This document shows positions 14,087 to 22,906 of a stretch of DNA of 64,000 bases, in pieces. Location of the stretch: the NCBI RefSeq assembly GCF_006496635.1, contig NZ_CP022958.1, positions 2,914,001 through 2,978,000 on the forward strand, given 5' to 3'. Positions within the stretch are counted from its first letter, which is position 1; every line of letters begins with the position of its first letter. The translations under genes were made by a program, and so were the position numbers. A model generated the notes under the pieces. It was not told the DNA's origin. It did not search any database and saw only the letters and a list, made by a program, of their open reading frames with translations. Origin of the DNA: Azoarcus sp. DD4. Its GTDB lineage: Bacteria; Pseudomonadota; Gammaproteobacteria; Burkholderiales; Rhodocyclaceae.

Positions 14087-16891
14087 TTACAGGGTCCGTG
14101 CAACTTCCTTGATTTCGAAGACCTCGAGCTGATCGCCGACCTGGATGTCGTTGTAGTTCCTGAGCTGGAGACCACATTCGTAGCCGAACTTGACCTCCTT
14201 GACGTCATCCTTGAAGCGCTTGAGCGATTCGAGTTCGCCCGTCCACAGTACCGTATGGTTGCGGATGAGGCGCACCGAGGAACCACGCTTGACGAGACCT
14301 TCGAGCACGTAGCAGCCCGCGACCGAACCGACTTTCGAGATCGTGAATACCTGACGAATCTCCACCGTGCCGATGACCTCTTCGCGCTTCTCCGGGGCCA
14401 GCATGCCCGACAGCGCCGACTTCACCTCATCGACAGCGTCGTAGATGATGTTGTAGTAGCGGATATCGACGCCGAAGCTCTCGGCCAGCTTGCGCGCACC
14501 GGCATCGGCCCGGGTATTGAAACCGATGATGACGGCGCCCGAGGCCTGCGCCAGGTTGACATCCGACTCGCTGATCGCGCCGACCGCACCGTGGATGACG
14601 TTGACGCGGACTTCGTCGTTGGACAGCTTGGCCAGCGACTGCGCCAGCGCTTCCTGCGAACCCTGCACGTCAGCCTTGATGATGAGCGGCAGGCTCTTGA
14701 CCTCGCCTTCGGCCATCTGCTCGAACATGCTCTCGAGTTTGGCGGCCTGCTGCTTCGCCAGCTTGACATCGCGGAACTTGCCTTGACGGAAGAGCGCAAT
14801 TTCGCGTGCCTTCTTCTCGTCGCCAAGCACGATGGCTTCATCGCCGGCAGCCGGCACGTCCGACAAACCGAGGATTTCCACCGGAATCGACGGCCCGGCC
14901 TCATCGATCGATTTGCCGTTTTCGTCCAGCATCGCGCGGATGCGGCCGAAGGTGGCGCCGACGAGCAAGACGTCGCCCTTGTGCAGGGTACCGGACTGGA
15001 CCAGCAAGGAAGCGACAGGACCACGCCCCTTATCCAGGCGCGCTTCGACAATCAGGCCCTTGGCCGGCGCCTCGACCGGCGCGGTGAGTTCCAGCACCTC
15101 GGCCTGCAGCAGCACTGCTTCGAGCAGTTCATCGACACCGACGCCGCTCTTCGCCGACACCGGCACGAACATGGTGTCGCCACCATACTCTTCCGGGATC
15201 ACGCTTTCGCTGACGAGTTCCTGCTTGACACGTTCCGCGTTGGCTTCCGGCTTGTCGATCTTGGTGATCGCCACGACCATCGGCACACCGGCGGCCTTCG
15301 CATGGTGGATAGCCTCACGGGTCTGCGGCATCACGCCGTCGTCGGCAGCGCAGACGAGGATGACGATGTCGGTCGCCTTCGCTCCACGGGCACGCATCGC
15401 GGTAAATGCTTCGTGGCCCGGCGTATCAAGGAAGGTGATGACGCCACGCGGCGTCTCGACGTGATAAGCGCCGATGTGCTGGGTAATACCACCCGCCTCG
15501 CCCGCAGCCACCTTCGCCCGCCGGATGTAGTCGAGCAGCGAGGTCTTGCCGTGGTCGACGTGGCCCATGACCGTAACGACCGGAGCACGCGGCAGCACCT
15601 CGGCGTCCTTGTGCTCTTCCGTTTCCTCGAGGAAGGCATCCGGATCGTCCAGCTTGGCGGCCAGCGCCTTGTGACCCAGTTCCTCGACGACGATCATCGC
15701 GGTTTCCTGGTCCAGCACCTGATTGATGGTAACCATGCTGCCCATCTTCATCAGGGTCTTGATGACCTCGGTGGCCTTCACCGACATCTTGTGGGCGAGG
15801 TCGGCAACCGTGATGGTTTCGGGGACGTGCACTTCACGGATGATGGGCTCCGTCGGAGCCTGGAAGCTCTGGCGATCTTCCTGCTGGCGGCCATGACGAC
15901 CACCGCCCTTCGCACCCCGCCAGGCATTGCCGGCAGCCGGACCGCCGACTTCGCCGCGGGTCTTGATGCCGCGACGTTTGGCACTTTCGTTCTCGCGTGT
16001 GCCGCGCTTGGCGTCCTTCGCCCCCTTGTCGTCGGCCTTGGCGGGACGGTGCAGCGTTCCCGAAGTACCTGCGGCAGGCTTGGTCGCAGCAGGCTTGGCC
16101 ACTTCTTCCTTCTTCTGCTGCTCGGCACGCACACGAGCTTCCTCTTCGGCACGCCGTGCTTCGGCAGCGGCCTTCGCTGCGGCGTCACGCTGTTGACGTG
16201 CGCGCAGGTCTGCCTGCTGGCGTTCGACCAGTTCGCGATGACGACGAGCCTCGCGTTCGCGAGCGGCGATTTCCTCGTCGCTCAGCAGTTCGGTAATCGA
16301 GACCGGACGCGGGCGTGCAACCGGAGCAGGCGTCTTCGCCTGGGCGGATTCGGCATCTGCGGTTTCCGCGATTTCGGCAGCTGCTGCGACCTCTTCGACC
16401 GGCACAACCTCGACGACGGGCTCCGGTTCAGGCATGGGCGCCACCACTTCGGGTTCCGGTTCGGGTTGCGGCACCACCGGCTCGATCACCTCAGCCACGG
16501 GCTCAGGCACTGTCTCCACCACATCGTCTGCGGCGACAGTGAGTTCCTCTTCCACCGCGCCGCTCTCGGTAGCTGCGGCTTCCGTCAACAATTCGTCTCG
16601 TTTCACGAAAGTGCGTTTCTTGCGCACTTCCACCTGGACGGTACGTGCACGGCCGGTCGAATCGGTCGCCCGAATTTCGGTAGTCTGCTTGCGCGTGAGG
16701 GTAATCTTGCCCTTGGGCTCGGCACCACCATGCGCACGGCGCAGGTATTCGAGCAATCGGGCCTTGTCCTGTTCGGTCAGCAGATCTGCCGCACTGGTCT
16801 TGTCGACCCCAGCGCGCTTCAACTGCTCGAGCAGCGCCGTCGCCGGCATTTTCAGTTCGCCGGCAAACTGGGTCACGCTCATTTGTTCCAT
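14087..16891 (-). CDS. infB: Translation initiation factor IF-2
   Basis: A 934-residue IF-2. It has the N-terminal IF2_N module (MEQMSVTQFAGELKMP), a long charged Ala/Glu/Arg-rich linker (about residues 100-340), then the G domain with GHVDHGKTSLLD, DTPGHEAF and TKID, and the C-terminal domains that bind fMet-tRNA. It is a GTPase that positions initiator tRNA on the 30S subunit and promotes subunit joining. The ATG at 16891 has GGGAGGG upstream at good spacing and matches the family start. The low-complexity linker encodes Pro/Glu/Val-rich repeats near 16380-16560. Confidence 0.98.
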   Translation of the reverse strand: MEQMSVTQFAGELKMPATALLEQLKRAGVDKTSAADLLTEQDKARLLEYLRRAHGGAEPKGKITLTRKQTTEIRATDSTGRARTVQVEVRKKRTFVKRDELLTEAAATESGAVEEELTVAADDVVETVPEPVAEVIEPVVPQPEPEPEVVAPMPEPEPVVEVVPVEEVAAAAEIAETADAESAQAKTPAPVARPRPVSITELLSDEEIAAREREARRHRELVERQQADLRARQQRDAAAKAAAEARRAEEEARVRAEQQKKEEVAKPAATKPAAGTSGTLHRPAKADDKGAKDAKRGTRENESAKRRGIKTRGEVGGPAAGNAWRGAKGGGRHGRQQEDRQSFQAPTEPIIREVHVPETITVADLAHKMSVKATEVIKTLMKMGSMVTINQVLDQETAMIVVEELGHKALAAKLDDPDAFLEETEEHKDAEVLPRAPVVTVMGHVDHGKTSLLDYIRRAKVAAGEAGGITQHIGAYHVETPRGVITFLDTPGHEAFTAMRARGAKATDIVILVCAADDGVMPQTREAIHHAKAAGVPMVVAITKIDKPEANAERVKQELVSESVIPEEYGGDTMFVPVSAKSGVGVDELLEAVLLQAEVLELTAPVEAPAKGLIVEARLDKGRGPVASLLVQSGTLHKGDVLLVGATFGRIRAMLDENGKSIDEAGPSIPVEILGLSDVPAAGDEAIVLGDEKKAREIALFRQGKFRDVKLAKQQAAKLESMFEQMAEGEVKSLPLIIKADVQGSQEALAQSLAKLSNDEVRVNVIHGAVGAISESDVNLAQASGAVIIGFNTRADAGARKLAESFGVDIRYYNIIYDAVDEVKSALSGMLAPEKREEVIGTVEIRQVFTISKVGSVAGCYVLEGLVKRGSSVRLIRNHTVLWTGELESLKRFKDDVKEVKFGYECGLQLRNYNDIQVGDQLEVFEIKEVARTL

Positions 16892-16904
16892 CAATGCCCT
16901 CCCG

Positions 16905-18380
16905 TCATTCTTCGAACCAGTGGGCGCGAGCAACAGAAATCAGCGCCTTGGCTTGTTCCTCGTCCAACCCGGCCATGTCGACCAGTTCGTCGACCGCAAG
17001 GTCGGCAAGATCGTCCCGGGTACGAATGCCCTTGCCCGCCAGCGTGGCGGCGAGGGACTTGTCCATGCCCTCAAGGCCGAGAAGATCGTCGGCAACGTTT
17101 TCGAGTTGCTCCTCGGTGACGATGGCTTCGGTCAACAGGACATTGCGTGCGCGATTGCGCAGTTCGGTCACGGTGTCCTCGTCGAATGCTTCAATCTCCA
17201 GCATTTCGGCGAGCGGCACGTAGGCGATTTCTTCCAGCGAGGAGAAACCTTCGTCGATCAGGATGTCGGCAACTTCCTCGTCCACATCGAGCTTGGCCAT
17301 GAACAGGCTGCGGATGCCCGCCTTCTCCTGCTCGGACTTCTCGGCCGACTCCTGCTCGCTCATCAGGTTGATCGTCCAGCCGGTGAGTTCCGACGCCAGC
17401 TTGACGTTCTGCCCGTTACGGCCGATAGCGATGGCGAGGTTGTTTTCGTCGACCACAACGTCCATCGCGTGCGCCTCTTCATCAACGACGATGGAAACGA
17501 CTTCGGCCGGCTGCAGCGCGGCAATCACGAACTGGGCAGGATCGGCCGCCCATACGATGATGTCGATCTGTTCGCCGCCGATCTCGTTGCGCACCGCGGT
17601 CACGCGCGAACCACGCAAGCCGACGCAGGTGCCGATAGGATCGATGCGCTGGTCGTTGGACTTGACCGCGATCTTGGCACGCAGACCGGGGTCGCGGGCG
17701 CAGGCCTTGATCTCGAGCAGGCCGTCTTCGATTTCCGGCACTTCGAGCTCGAAGAGCTTCATCAGAAACTCGGGCGCGGTACGCGACAGAATCAGTTGCG
17801 GCCCGCGGGCGCCGCGATCGATCTTGAGCAGATAGGCCTTGACGCGATCACCGACGCGCAGGTTCTCGCGCGGGATCTGTTGGTCGCGCGGCAACACCGC
17901 TTCCAGGCGTCCCACCTCGATGATCGCGTTACCGCGTTCCATGCGCTTGATCGAACCCGAAACGAGGAATTCCTTGCGATCGAGGAAGTCGTTGAGAACC
18001 TGTTCGCGCTCGGCGTCGCGAATGCGCTGCAGGATGACCTGCTTGGCAGCCTGCGCGCCGATTCGGCCAAAATCGATAGGCTCGAGCGGCTCCTCGATGT
18101 ATTCCCCAAGCTCGATCTTGGGATCGACCTCGCGCGCATCGATGATGCCCATCTCGGCTTCGTCGTTCGTCACCTCTTCGTCGGGCATGACAACCCAGCG
18201 ACGGAAGGACTCGTAATCGCCGGTATCGCGATCGATCGAAACCCGCACATCGGCTTCGTCGTGAATACGTTTCTTGGTCGCGGAGGCAAGCGCCGACTCA
18301 AGGGCGCCGAACACGATATCCTTGGCGACGTTCTTTTCGCGCGCCAGTGCATCCACAAGCAGCAGAATCTCGCGGCTCAT
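16905..18380 (-). CDS. nusA: Transcription termination/antitermination factor NusA
   Basis: A 491-residue NusA: N-terminal RNA-polymerase-binding domain (MSREILLLVDALAREKNV), S1 domain (about 135-200), two KH domains (with VGLRGSRVTAVRNEIGGEQIDI and AIGRNGQNVKLAS) and two acidic C-terminal repeats found in proteobacteria. It affects pausing, intrinsic termination and Nus-factor antitermination, and can autoregulate its operon. It sits between rimP and infB with short gaps, so it is co-transcribed with them. Confidence 0.98.
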   Translation of the reverse strand: MSREILLLVDALAREKNVAKDIVFGALESALASATKKRIHDEADVRVSIDRDTGDYESFRRWVVMPDEEVTNDEAEMGIIDAREVDPKIELGEYIEEPLEPIDFGRIGAQAAKQVILQRIRDAEREQVLNDFLDRKEFLVSGSIKRMERGNAIIEVGRLEAVLPRDQQIPRENLRVGDRVKAYLLKIDRGARGPQLILSRTAPEFLMKLFELEVPEIEDGLLEIKACARDPGLRAKIAVKSNDQRIDPIGTCVGLRGSRVTAVRNEIGGEQIDIIVWAADPAQFVIAALQPAEVVSIVVDEEAHAMDVVVDENNLAIAIGRNGQNVKLASELTGWTINLMSEQESAEKSEQEKAGIRSLFMAKLDVDEEVADILIDEGFSSLEEIAYVPLAEMLEIEAFDEDTVTELRNRARNVLLTEAIVTEEQLENVADDLLGLEGMDKSLAATLAGKGIRTRDDLADLAVDELVDMAGLDEEQAKALISVARAHWFEE

Positions 18381-18407
18381 TTCAGGAAAACCTCCACATC
18401 CAGAGTC

Positions 18408-18842
18408 TCAAAATTTGGGAACAAGGCGTGCCTTTTCGATTTCTTCAAACGGGGCAAGCAACTCCCCCTTATCTGTGTGCAGGACAATGGCACCGTCACG
18501 GACACCCTCGATCACACCGACAAAATTGCGTTGATTACCGATCGGCAGCGTGAGGCGCAACTGGATCTCGTGGCCGGCAAAGCGTTCGAAATCAGCGAAC
18601 TTCTTCAGTGGGCGATCGAGACCGGGCGACGACACTTCGAGGCGGTCGTAATCGACATTCTCGACTTCGAACACCCGGGTTAGCTGGTTGCTGACTGTCG
18701 CGCAATCATCGACCGTGACACCGCGCTCGATGTCGATAAACACCCGCAGTAGCCTGGCCTTCGGCGAAAGTTCGAAATCCACCAACTCGAACCCCAGGCC
18801 GCTTACCACCTGCTCTACCAGCTTTTCGACGCTTGTCTGCAT
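18408..18842 (-). CDS. rimP: Ribosome maturation factor RimP
   Basis: A 144-residue RimP, needed for 30S maturation. It begins QTSVEKLVEQVVSGLGFELVDFEL and contains the family signature VDDCATVSNQL and SSPGLDRPLK. The ATG at 18842 was used; GTG at 18848 is also possible. First gene of the nusA-infB unit, and preceded by a leader with a terminator hairpin. Confidence 0.95.
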   Translation of the reverse strand: MQTSVEKLVEQVVSGLGFELVDFELSPKARLLRVFIDIERGVTVDDCATVSNQLTRVFEVENVDYDRLEVSSPGLDRPLKKFADFERFAGHEIQLRLTLPIGNQRNFVGVIEGVRDGAIVLHTDKGELLAPFEEIEKARLVPKF

Positions 18843-18892
18843 ACCCACTTACTCACCCGCCTTCACGCAACCGCCAATCCCACGCCACAAAT

Positions 18893-19064
18893 AAAAAATG
18901 GGCGAAACGCCCATTTCCTGTTGTCCACAACCGGAGCGACAGCCCGCCGCTGCATTCCCCCGCACCACGCCAGTCGAGCACCTTTTTGCTCATGGCATTT
19001 CGCTTGAAGAATCGACGCCTGTCAAAGCCTTTGAAGTATAGCGCTAAAACGCGTAGCCGGGCAA
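18893..19064 (-). promoter_or_regulatory. Promoter and attenuator-like leader of rimP-nusA-infB
   Basis: Minus-strand -35 TTGCCC (19059-19064) and -10 TATACT (19035-19040), spacer 18, predict a start near 19028. About 110 bases on, a hairpin (AATGGGCG 18909-18916 with 18898-18905, loop of 3) is followed by a T6 run at 18892-18897, a full intrinsic terminator 50 bases before rimP. RNA that ends there would never reach rimP, so read-through control or a stand-alone small RNA is implied. A rimP-leader attenuator family has been described in other bacteria; identity with it is not shown. Confidence 0.55.
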
Positions 19065-19113
19065 ACCGCCGATCAAATCAGCAATTGGCCCGGCAGCGTC
19101 GGGGGTGCAGCCC

Positions 19114-20163
19114 TCAGCGTTCGCGCGGCGTGGTGTGATGCAGCTTGGGTGGCTTCTTGGCGCGGTTGTCGCCCTGCTGAACCTGCGGCGGCGGAAGGCC
19201 CGCAAGCGCGCAAGCATCGGCTTCCGGCATTTCCATCCACATACCGCGCTTGAGCCTTGCGGGTAGCTCGACCGAGCCGTAGCGCACCCGCATCAACCGG
19301 CTCACCGTCAGGCCGACGGCCTCGAACATGCGCCGCACCTCGCGGTTCCGACCTTCGGACAGGGTCACCCGATACCAGTGATTGACCCCTTCACCTCCAG
19401 CATCCGACAGGGACAGAAAGCGCGCAGGCCCGTCTTCCAGTTGGATGCCGTCGGTCAGCGATTGTGCCTGCTCGTCCGTCAGCGCGCCAAGCAGCCGGAC
19501 GGCATACTCGCGCGTCAATTCGTAGCGCGGGTGCATCAAGCGATTGGCCAGGTCGCCGTCATTCGTAAACAACAGCAGACCGGACGTATTGAAATCGAGA
19601 CGACCGACTGCCAGCCAACGCCCTTTGCGCAGCAGCGGGAGGCGCTCGAACACTGTTGGACGGCCTTCGGGATCGTCGCGGGAGACGATCTCGCCTTCCG
19701 GCTTGTGATAGATCAGCACGCGCGGCGAGCGCTGCGCAAAACGCAGGGGAATCAGCTTGCCGTTGAGCTTGACCCGATCACCCGGGCCGATCTTCTGACC
19801 CAGCGACGCCGGCAGGCCGTTTACCGAAATCCGTCCGGCGATGACCAGTTCCTCGATCTCCCGCCGAGATGCCACGCCGGCCTGAGCGAGCACCTTCTGC
19901 AGACGCTCGGGCTCGGTGAAGGTAGGCGCCGGCTGGCGGTCGCCAGCCGGTCTGCGCGGCCTTGGCGAACGCGTTGCGCCCATGCTTTCCGGACTGCCGA
20001 GCGCTGAACGGTGCGCATCGGGGCGCGACGGCGAACGATCGTCGCCGTGCGCTCCGCTGCGGCGCTCGCGCCCGTGGGCCTCGGCATTGCCACCCTCAGG
20101 CGTCGGGGTCTTCTTCTTCAGGGGCGGCCGCAGCGGCCGCTTCGATTTGTGAGGTGTCGACAA
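19114..20163 (-). CDS. rluB: 23S rRNA pseudouridine synthase RluB-like
   Basis: A 349-residue protein with a disordered Arg/Pro/Lys-rich N-terminus (about 1-80), an S4 RNA-binding domain (LQKVLAQAGVASRREIEELV) and the RsuA/RluB/E/F catalytic domain, with the catalytic Asp in GRLDFNTSGLLLFTNDGDLANRLMHP. RluB makes pseudouridine 2605 in the 23S peptidyl-transferase region. The TTG start at 20163 has AAGGA nine bases upstream but overlaps scpB by 68 bases; a later start (Met near 19980) is possible because the tail is low complexity. Confidence 0.9.
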   Translation of the reverse strand: MSTPHKSKRPLRPPLKKKTPTPEGGNAEAHGRERRSGAHGDDRSPSRPDAHRSALGSPESMGATRSPRPRRPAGDRQPAPTFTEPERLQKVLAQAGVASRREIEELVIAGRISVNGLPASLGQKIGPGDRVKLNGKLIPLRFAQRSPRVLIYHKPEGEIVSRDDPEGRPTVFERLPLLRKGRWLAVGRLDFNTSGLLLFTNDGDLANRLMHPRYELTREYAVRLLGALTDEQAQSLTDGIQLEDGPARFLSLSDAGGEGVNHWYRVTLSEGRNREVRRMFEAVGLTVSRLMRVRYGSVELPARLKRGMWMEMPEADACALAGLPPPQVQQGDNRAKKPPKLHHTTPRER

Positions 20164-20707
20164 GGTCCATGATCCTTTCGATTTCGGCCAGCGCGGGCAA
20201 CTCTGTCAGGCTGCGCAAGCCCATGTCGTCAAGGAAGCGCCGCGTGGTTGCGAAAAGCGCCGGGCGCCCCGGCGTATCGCGATGGCCGACGATGTCGACC
20301 CAACCACGCGCTTCCAGTGTTTTCAATACGTTGGCGGACACCGCCACGCCCCGAATGTCTTCGATGTCGCCGCGCGTAACCGGTTGACGATAGGCAATGA
20401 TCGCCAGCGTTTCCATCACCGCACGCGAATAGCGCGGCGGTTTTTCCTCCTTCAGCCGGTCGAGGTAGACCTGGCATTCCGGGCGGGTCTGAAACCGCCA
20501 TCCGCTCGCCAGGAGAACGAGTTCCACGCCGCGCTGCGCGGCCTCCCACTCGCTGCGCAGCTCATCCAGCAACCGTCGCACCAGATCGGGCCCCGGATCG
20601 TCGTCGAACAGCCGCCGCAAACTCGCGACCGGCAGCGGAGCCGGTGCGGCCAGCAAGGCGGCCTCGATGATCCGCTTGTAGTGCTCAGGCGTCGTCCCGT
20701 GATCCAT
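20096..20707 (-). CDS. scpB: Segregation and condensation protein B
   Basis: A 203-residue winged-helix protein that dimerises and binds the ScpA kleisin in the SMC-ScpAB condensin. It contains the family pattern LLAAPAPLPVASLRRLF, then ETLAIIAYRQPVTRGDIEDIRGV. The C-terminus is an Ala/Glu-rich tail. Its start overlaps the end of scpA by 23 bases and its end overlaps rluB, so the three genes form one unit. Confidence 0.95.
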   Translation of the reverse strand: MDHGTTPEHYKRIIEAALLAAPAPLPVASLRRLFDDDPGPDLVRRLLDELRSEWEAAQRGVELVLLASGWRFQTRPECQVYLDRLKEEKPPRYSRAVMETLAIIAYRQPVTRGDIEDIRGVAVSANVLKTLEARGWVDIVGHRDTPGRPALFATTRRFLDDMGLRSLTELPALAEIERIMDLVDTSQIEAAAAAAPEEEDPDA

Positions 20708-21515
20708 CTGCGAGCTTCACGTATATCGGTGCAAACGCTTCGTTCTGCGTCACTTCGACAAGTTTTTCCTTGACCAGCTCGAGCACGGCAAGGAAGGAAA
20801 CCACCAGTCCGGCGGCACCGAGTTCGGCGTCGAACAGCGTATCGAAGACCACGAAGACACCATCCGACAATTTGCGCAGGATGGCGGTCATGTGTTCGCG
20901 GACCGAAAGCTGTTCGCGGCCGACGCGATGGTGCTGAGTCAGCCGCGCCTTCTTCATGATCCGCAACCAGGCAAGCTGCAGATCATGCAGACTGACCTCC
21001 GGCAGACGCTCGACGACTTTCTCTGCGACGAAAACCCCGACCCATTCGTAATCCCGCTCGGCTCGCGGCAGCAGATCGAGGCGCGCAGCGGCAAGCTTCA
21101 TCTGCTCGTACTCGAGAAGCCGACGCACCAGTTCGGCACGCGGATCTTCTTCCGTTTCACTTTCACGCGGCGGACGCGGCAACAGAATGCGCGACTTGAT
21201 CTCGAGCAGCATCGCCGCCATCAGCAGATACTCCGCGGCCAGCTCCAGGTTGCTCGCCCGCATCGCCTCGACATAGTCGAGGTATTGGGCGGTGAGCGGC
21301 GCCATCGGAATGTCCAGCACATTCACGTTGGCTTTGCGGATCAGATAGAGCAGCAAATCCAGCGGCCCTTCGAATGCCTCCAGAAAGACCTGTAGCGCGT
21401 CGGGCGGAATATACAGGTCTTTGGGCAATTCGAGCAGCGGTTCGCCATACAGCCGTGCGACCGATTCGAGCGCGCCCAATTCCTCGACCGGTGCGAGTTC
21501 CAGCGGCAGGTTCAT
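20685..21515 (-). CDS. scpA: Segregation and condensation protein A
   Basis: A 276-residue kleisin. The N-terminal domain has FEGPLDLLLYLIRKANVNVLDIPMAPLTAQYLDYVE, the diagnostic ScpA block. A middle region follows with PPRESETEEDPRAELVRRLLEYEQ and a C-terminal winged helix. It bridges the SMC heads and recruits ScpB for chromosome compaction. Encoded directly before scpB. Confidence 0.96.
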   Translation of the reverse strand: MNLPLELAPVEELGALESVARLYGEPLLELPKDLYIPPDALQVFLEAFEGPLDLLLYLIRKANVNVLDIPMAPLTAQYLDYVEAMRASNLELAAEYLLMAAMLLEIKSRILLPRPPRESETEEDPRAELVRRLLEYEQMKLAAARLDLLPRAERDYEWVGVFVAEKVVERLPEVSLHDLQLAWLRIMKKARLTQHHRVGREQLSVREHMTAILRKLSDGVFVVFDTLFDAELGAAGLVVSFLAVLELVKEKLVEVTQNEAFAPIYVKLADGSRDDA

Positions 21516-21552
21516 AAGTTGCCAGTACTGTCGAGCATCATTGCCGGCGGGT

Positions 21553-22212
21553 TCACAGCCCCATCAGTGCGGCGAGCAGGAAGCGGAAGCCCGCGATGAA
21601 AGGCCACAGGACGCTGCCGAGCAAGCCTGTGAACAGCAAGATCAGCAGGATGGGAAAGCCGAACGGTTCGAGCCGCGCGTACTGCCACGCCAGTCTGTTG
21701 GGCAGCAGGCTCACGGCGATCCGGCCGCCGTCCAGCGGCGGAATGGGCAGCAGGTTCAACACCATCAGTACGGTGTTGATCTGCATGCCGGCGTCCGCCA
21801 TCTTCATCATCGGCAAGGTATAAACGCTCCCCGGCAGACTCAATGCCAATTTGAAGACGATCGCCCAGCCGATGGCCATCAGCAGGTTCACGAAAGGCCC
21901 TGCCGCGGCAACCCACAGCATGTCCGCCTTTGGCTTGCGCAGGCGGCCGAAATTGACTGGTACCGGCTTGGCCCATCCGAACAGGATGCCGCCGCCGGCG
22001 AACAGGGTGCTTGCCGCCAGGATGGCTGCTGGCACCAGCAGGGTACCGACAGGATCGATGTGCTTGAGTGGATTGAGCGTGATCCGCCCGGCCTGATCGG
22101 CGGTCGGATCGCCGAAATGGCGTGCCACATAGCCGTGCGCTGCCTCGTGCAGAGTGATGGCGAGCAGCACGGGCAACGCCCAGATGGCCAGGGTGGGAAT
22201 CAACGAATCCAT
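21553..22212 (-). CDS. Site-2 protease family (M50) membrane metallopeptidase, YwhC-like
   Basis: A 219-residue, mostly hydrophobic protein with several membrane helices. The zinc motif HEAAH lies near residue 21 in the first helix, and the third ligand region is NLLPIPPLDGGRI near residue 160. It belongs to the short intramembrane site-2 protease branch without a PDZ domain, often found beside scpA. Substrate unknown. It lies between the YciO-like gene and scpA on the same strand. Confidence 0.9.
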   Translation of the reverse strand: MDSLIPTLAIWALPVLLAITLHEAAHGYVARHFGDPTADQAGRITLNPLKHIDPVGTLLVPAAILAASTLFAGGGILFGWAKPVPVNFGRLRKPKADMLWVAAAGPFVNLLMAIGWAIVFKLALSLPGSVYTLPMMKMADAGMQINTVLMVLNLLPIPPLDGGRIAVSLLPNRLAWQYARLEPFGFPILLILLFTGLLGSVLWPFIAGFRFLLAALMGL

Positions 22213-22258
22213 GGAGCGGATGACTCAAAGGCCGGCATCTTAACAGAGGCGCGCATGC

Positions 22259-22891
22259 TCACTCGGCTTCCAGTCCAAACGGCGCGAGATCCCCCCGCCC
22301 TACCCTGATCAGCACCGGCGCACCGGTTGTCAGATCGATCACGGTGGTCGCTTCAGGCCCACAGAACCCGGCTTCGATGACGAGATCGACCTGTTTCTCC
22401 AGCCGGTCCCGAATGTCCTCCGCGTCCGTGAGCGGAAGATCCTCGCCGGGCAGCAACAGGGTCGACGACAGCAGAGGCTCGTCGAGCTCGGCCAGCAGCG
22501 CAGAGACGACCGCATGCTCCGGGATGCGTAAGCCTATGGTCTTGCGCTTGGGATGCAACACCCGCCGCGGCAGCTCGCGCGTACCTTCCAGGATGAAGGT
22601 GTAGGGGCCGGGCGTCGTCGCCTTCAACAGGCGGTACTGGCTGTTGTCGACCCGTGCATAGGTGGCGATTTCGGAGAGGTCGCGGCACATCAGGGTGAAC
22701 TGATGGCGTTCGTCCACGCCACGTATGCGTCGGATCCGCTCGAGAAGACCGGCATCGCCGGTATGTCCGCCAAGCGCATAAGCAGAATCGGTCGGAAAGA
22801 CGATCAGGCCACCGCCGCGGATGATCTCCGCCGCCTGGCGGATCAGGCGGGGCTGGGGTTGCTCCGGGTGCAGCGAAAAGAACTGGGCCAT
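22259..22891 (-). CDS. Sua5/YciO/YrdC-family protein (YciO-like)
   Basis: A 210-residue protein of the YrdC fold. It has the nucleotide/RNA-binding pattern GGGLIVFPTDSAYALGG, then RIRGVDERHQFTLMCRDLSEIATYARVDN and PGPYTFIL, with SSTLLLPGED late in the domain. True TsaC/Sua5 proteins make threonylcarbamoyl-AMP for tRNA t6A; the Ser-Ala in place of Thr-Tyr in the N-terminal PTDS motif and the gene context fit the YciO branch, whose activity is less certain. Part of the PHP-YciO-M50-scpA block. Confidence 0.85.
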   Translation of the reverse strand: MAQFFSLHPEQPQPRLIRQAAEIIRGGGLIVFPTDSAYALGGHTGDAGLLERIRRIRGVDERHQFTLMCRDLSEIATYARVDNSQYRLLKATTPGPYTFILEGTRELPRRVLHPKRKTIGLRIPEHAVVSALLAELDEPLLSSTLLLPGEDLPLTDAEDIRDRLEKQVDLVIEAGFCGPEATTVIDLTTGAPVLIRVGRGDLAPFGLEAE

Positions 22892-22906
22892 TGTGTTGTT
22901 GTCGAT

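Noticed and set aside
16380..16560. Repetitive Pro/Glu/Val-rich coding stretch as a DNA repeat element
   Set aside because: It is the low-complexity linker of IF-2, which is normal for the family.
13565..17119. An 1184-codon open frame on the plus strand
   Set aside because: Antisense shadow of rbfA and infB; no recognisable protein features.
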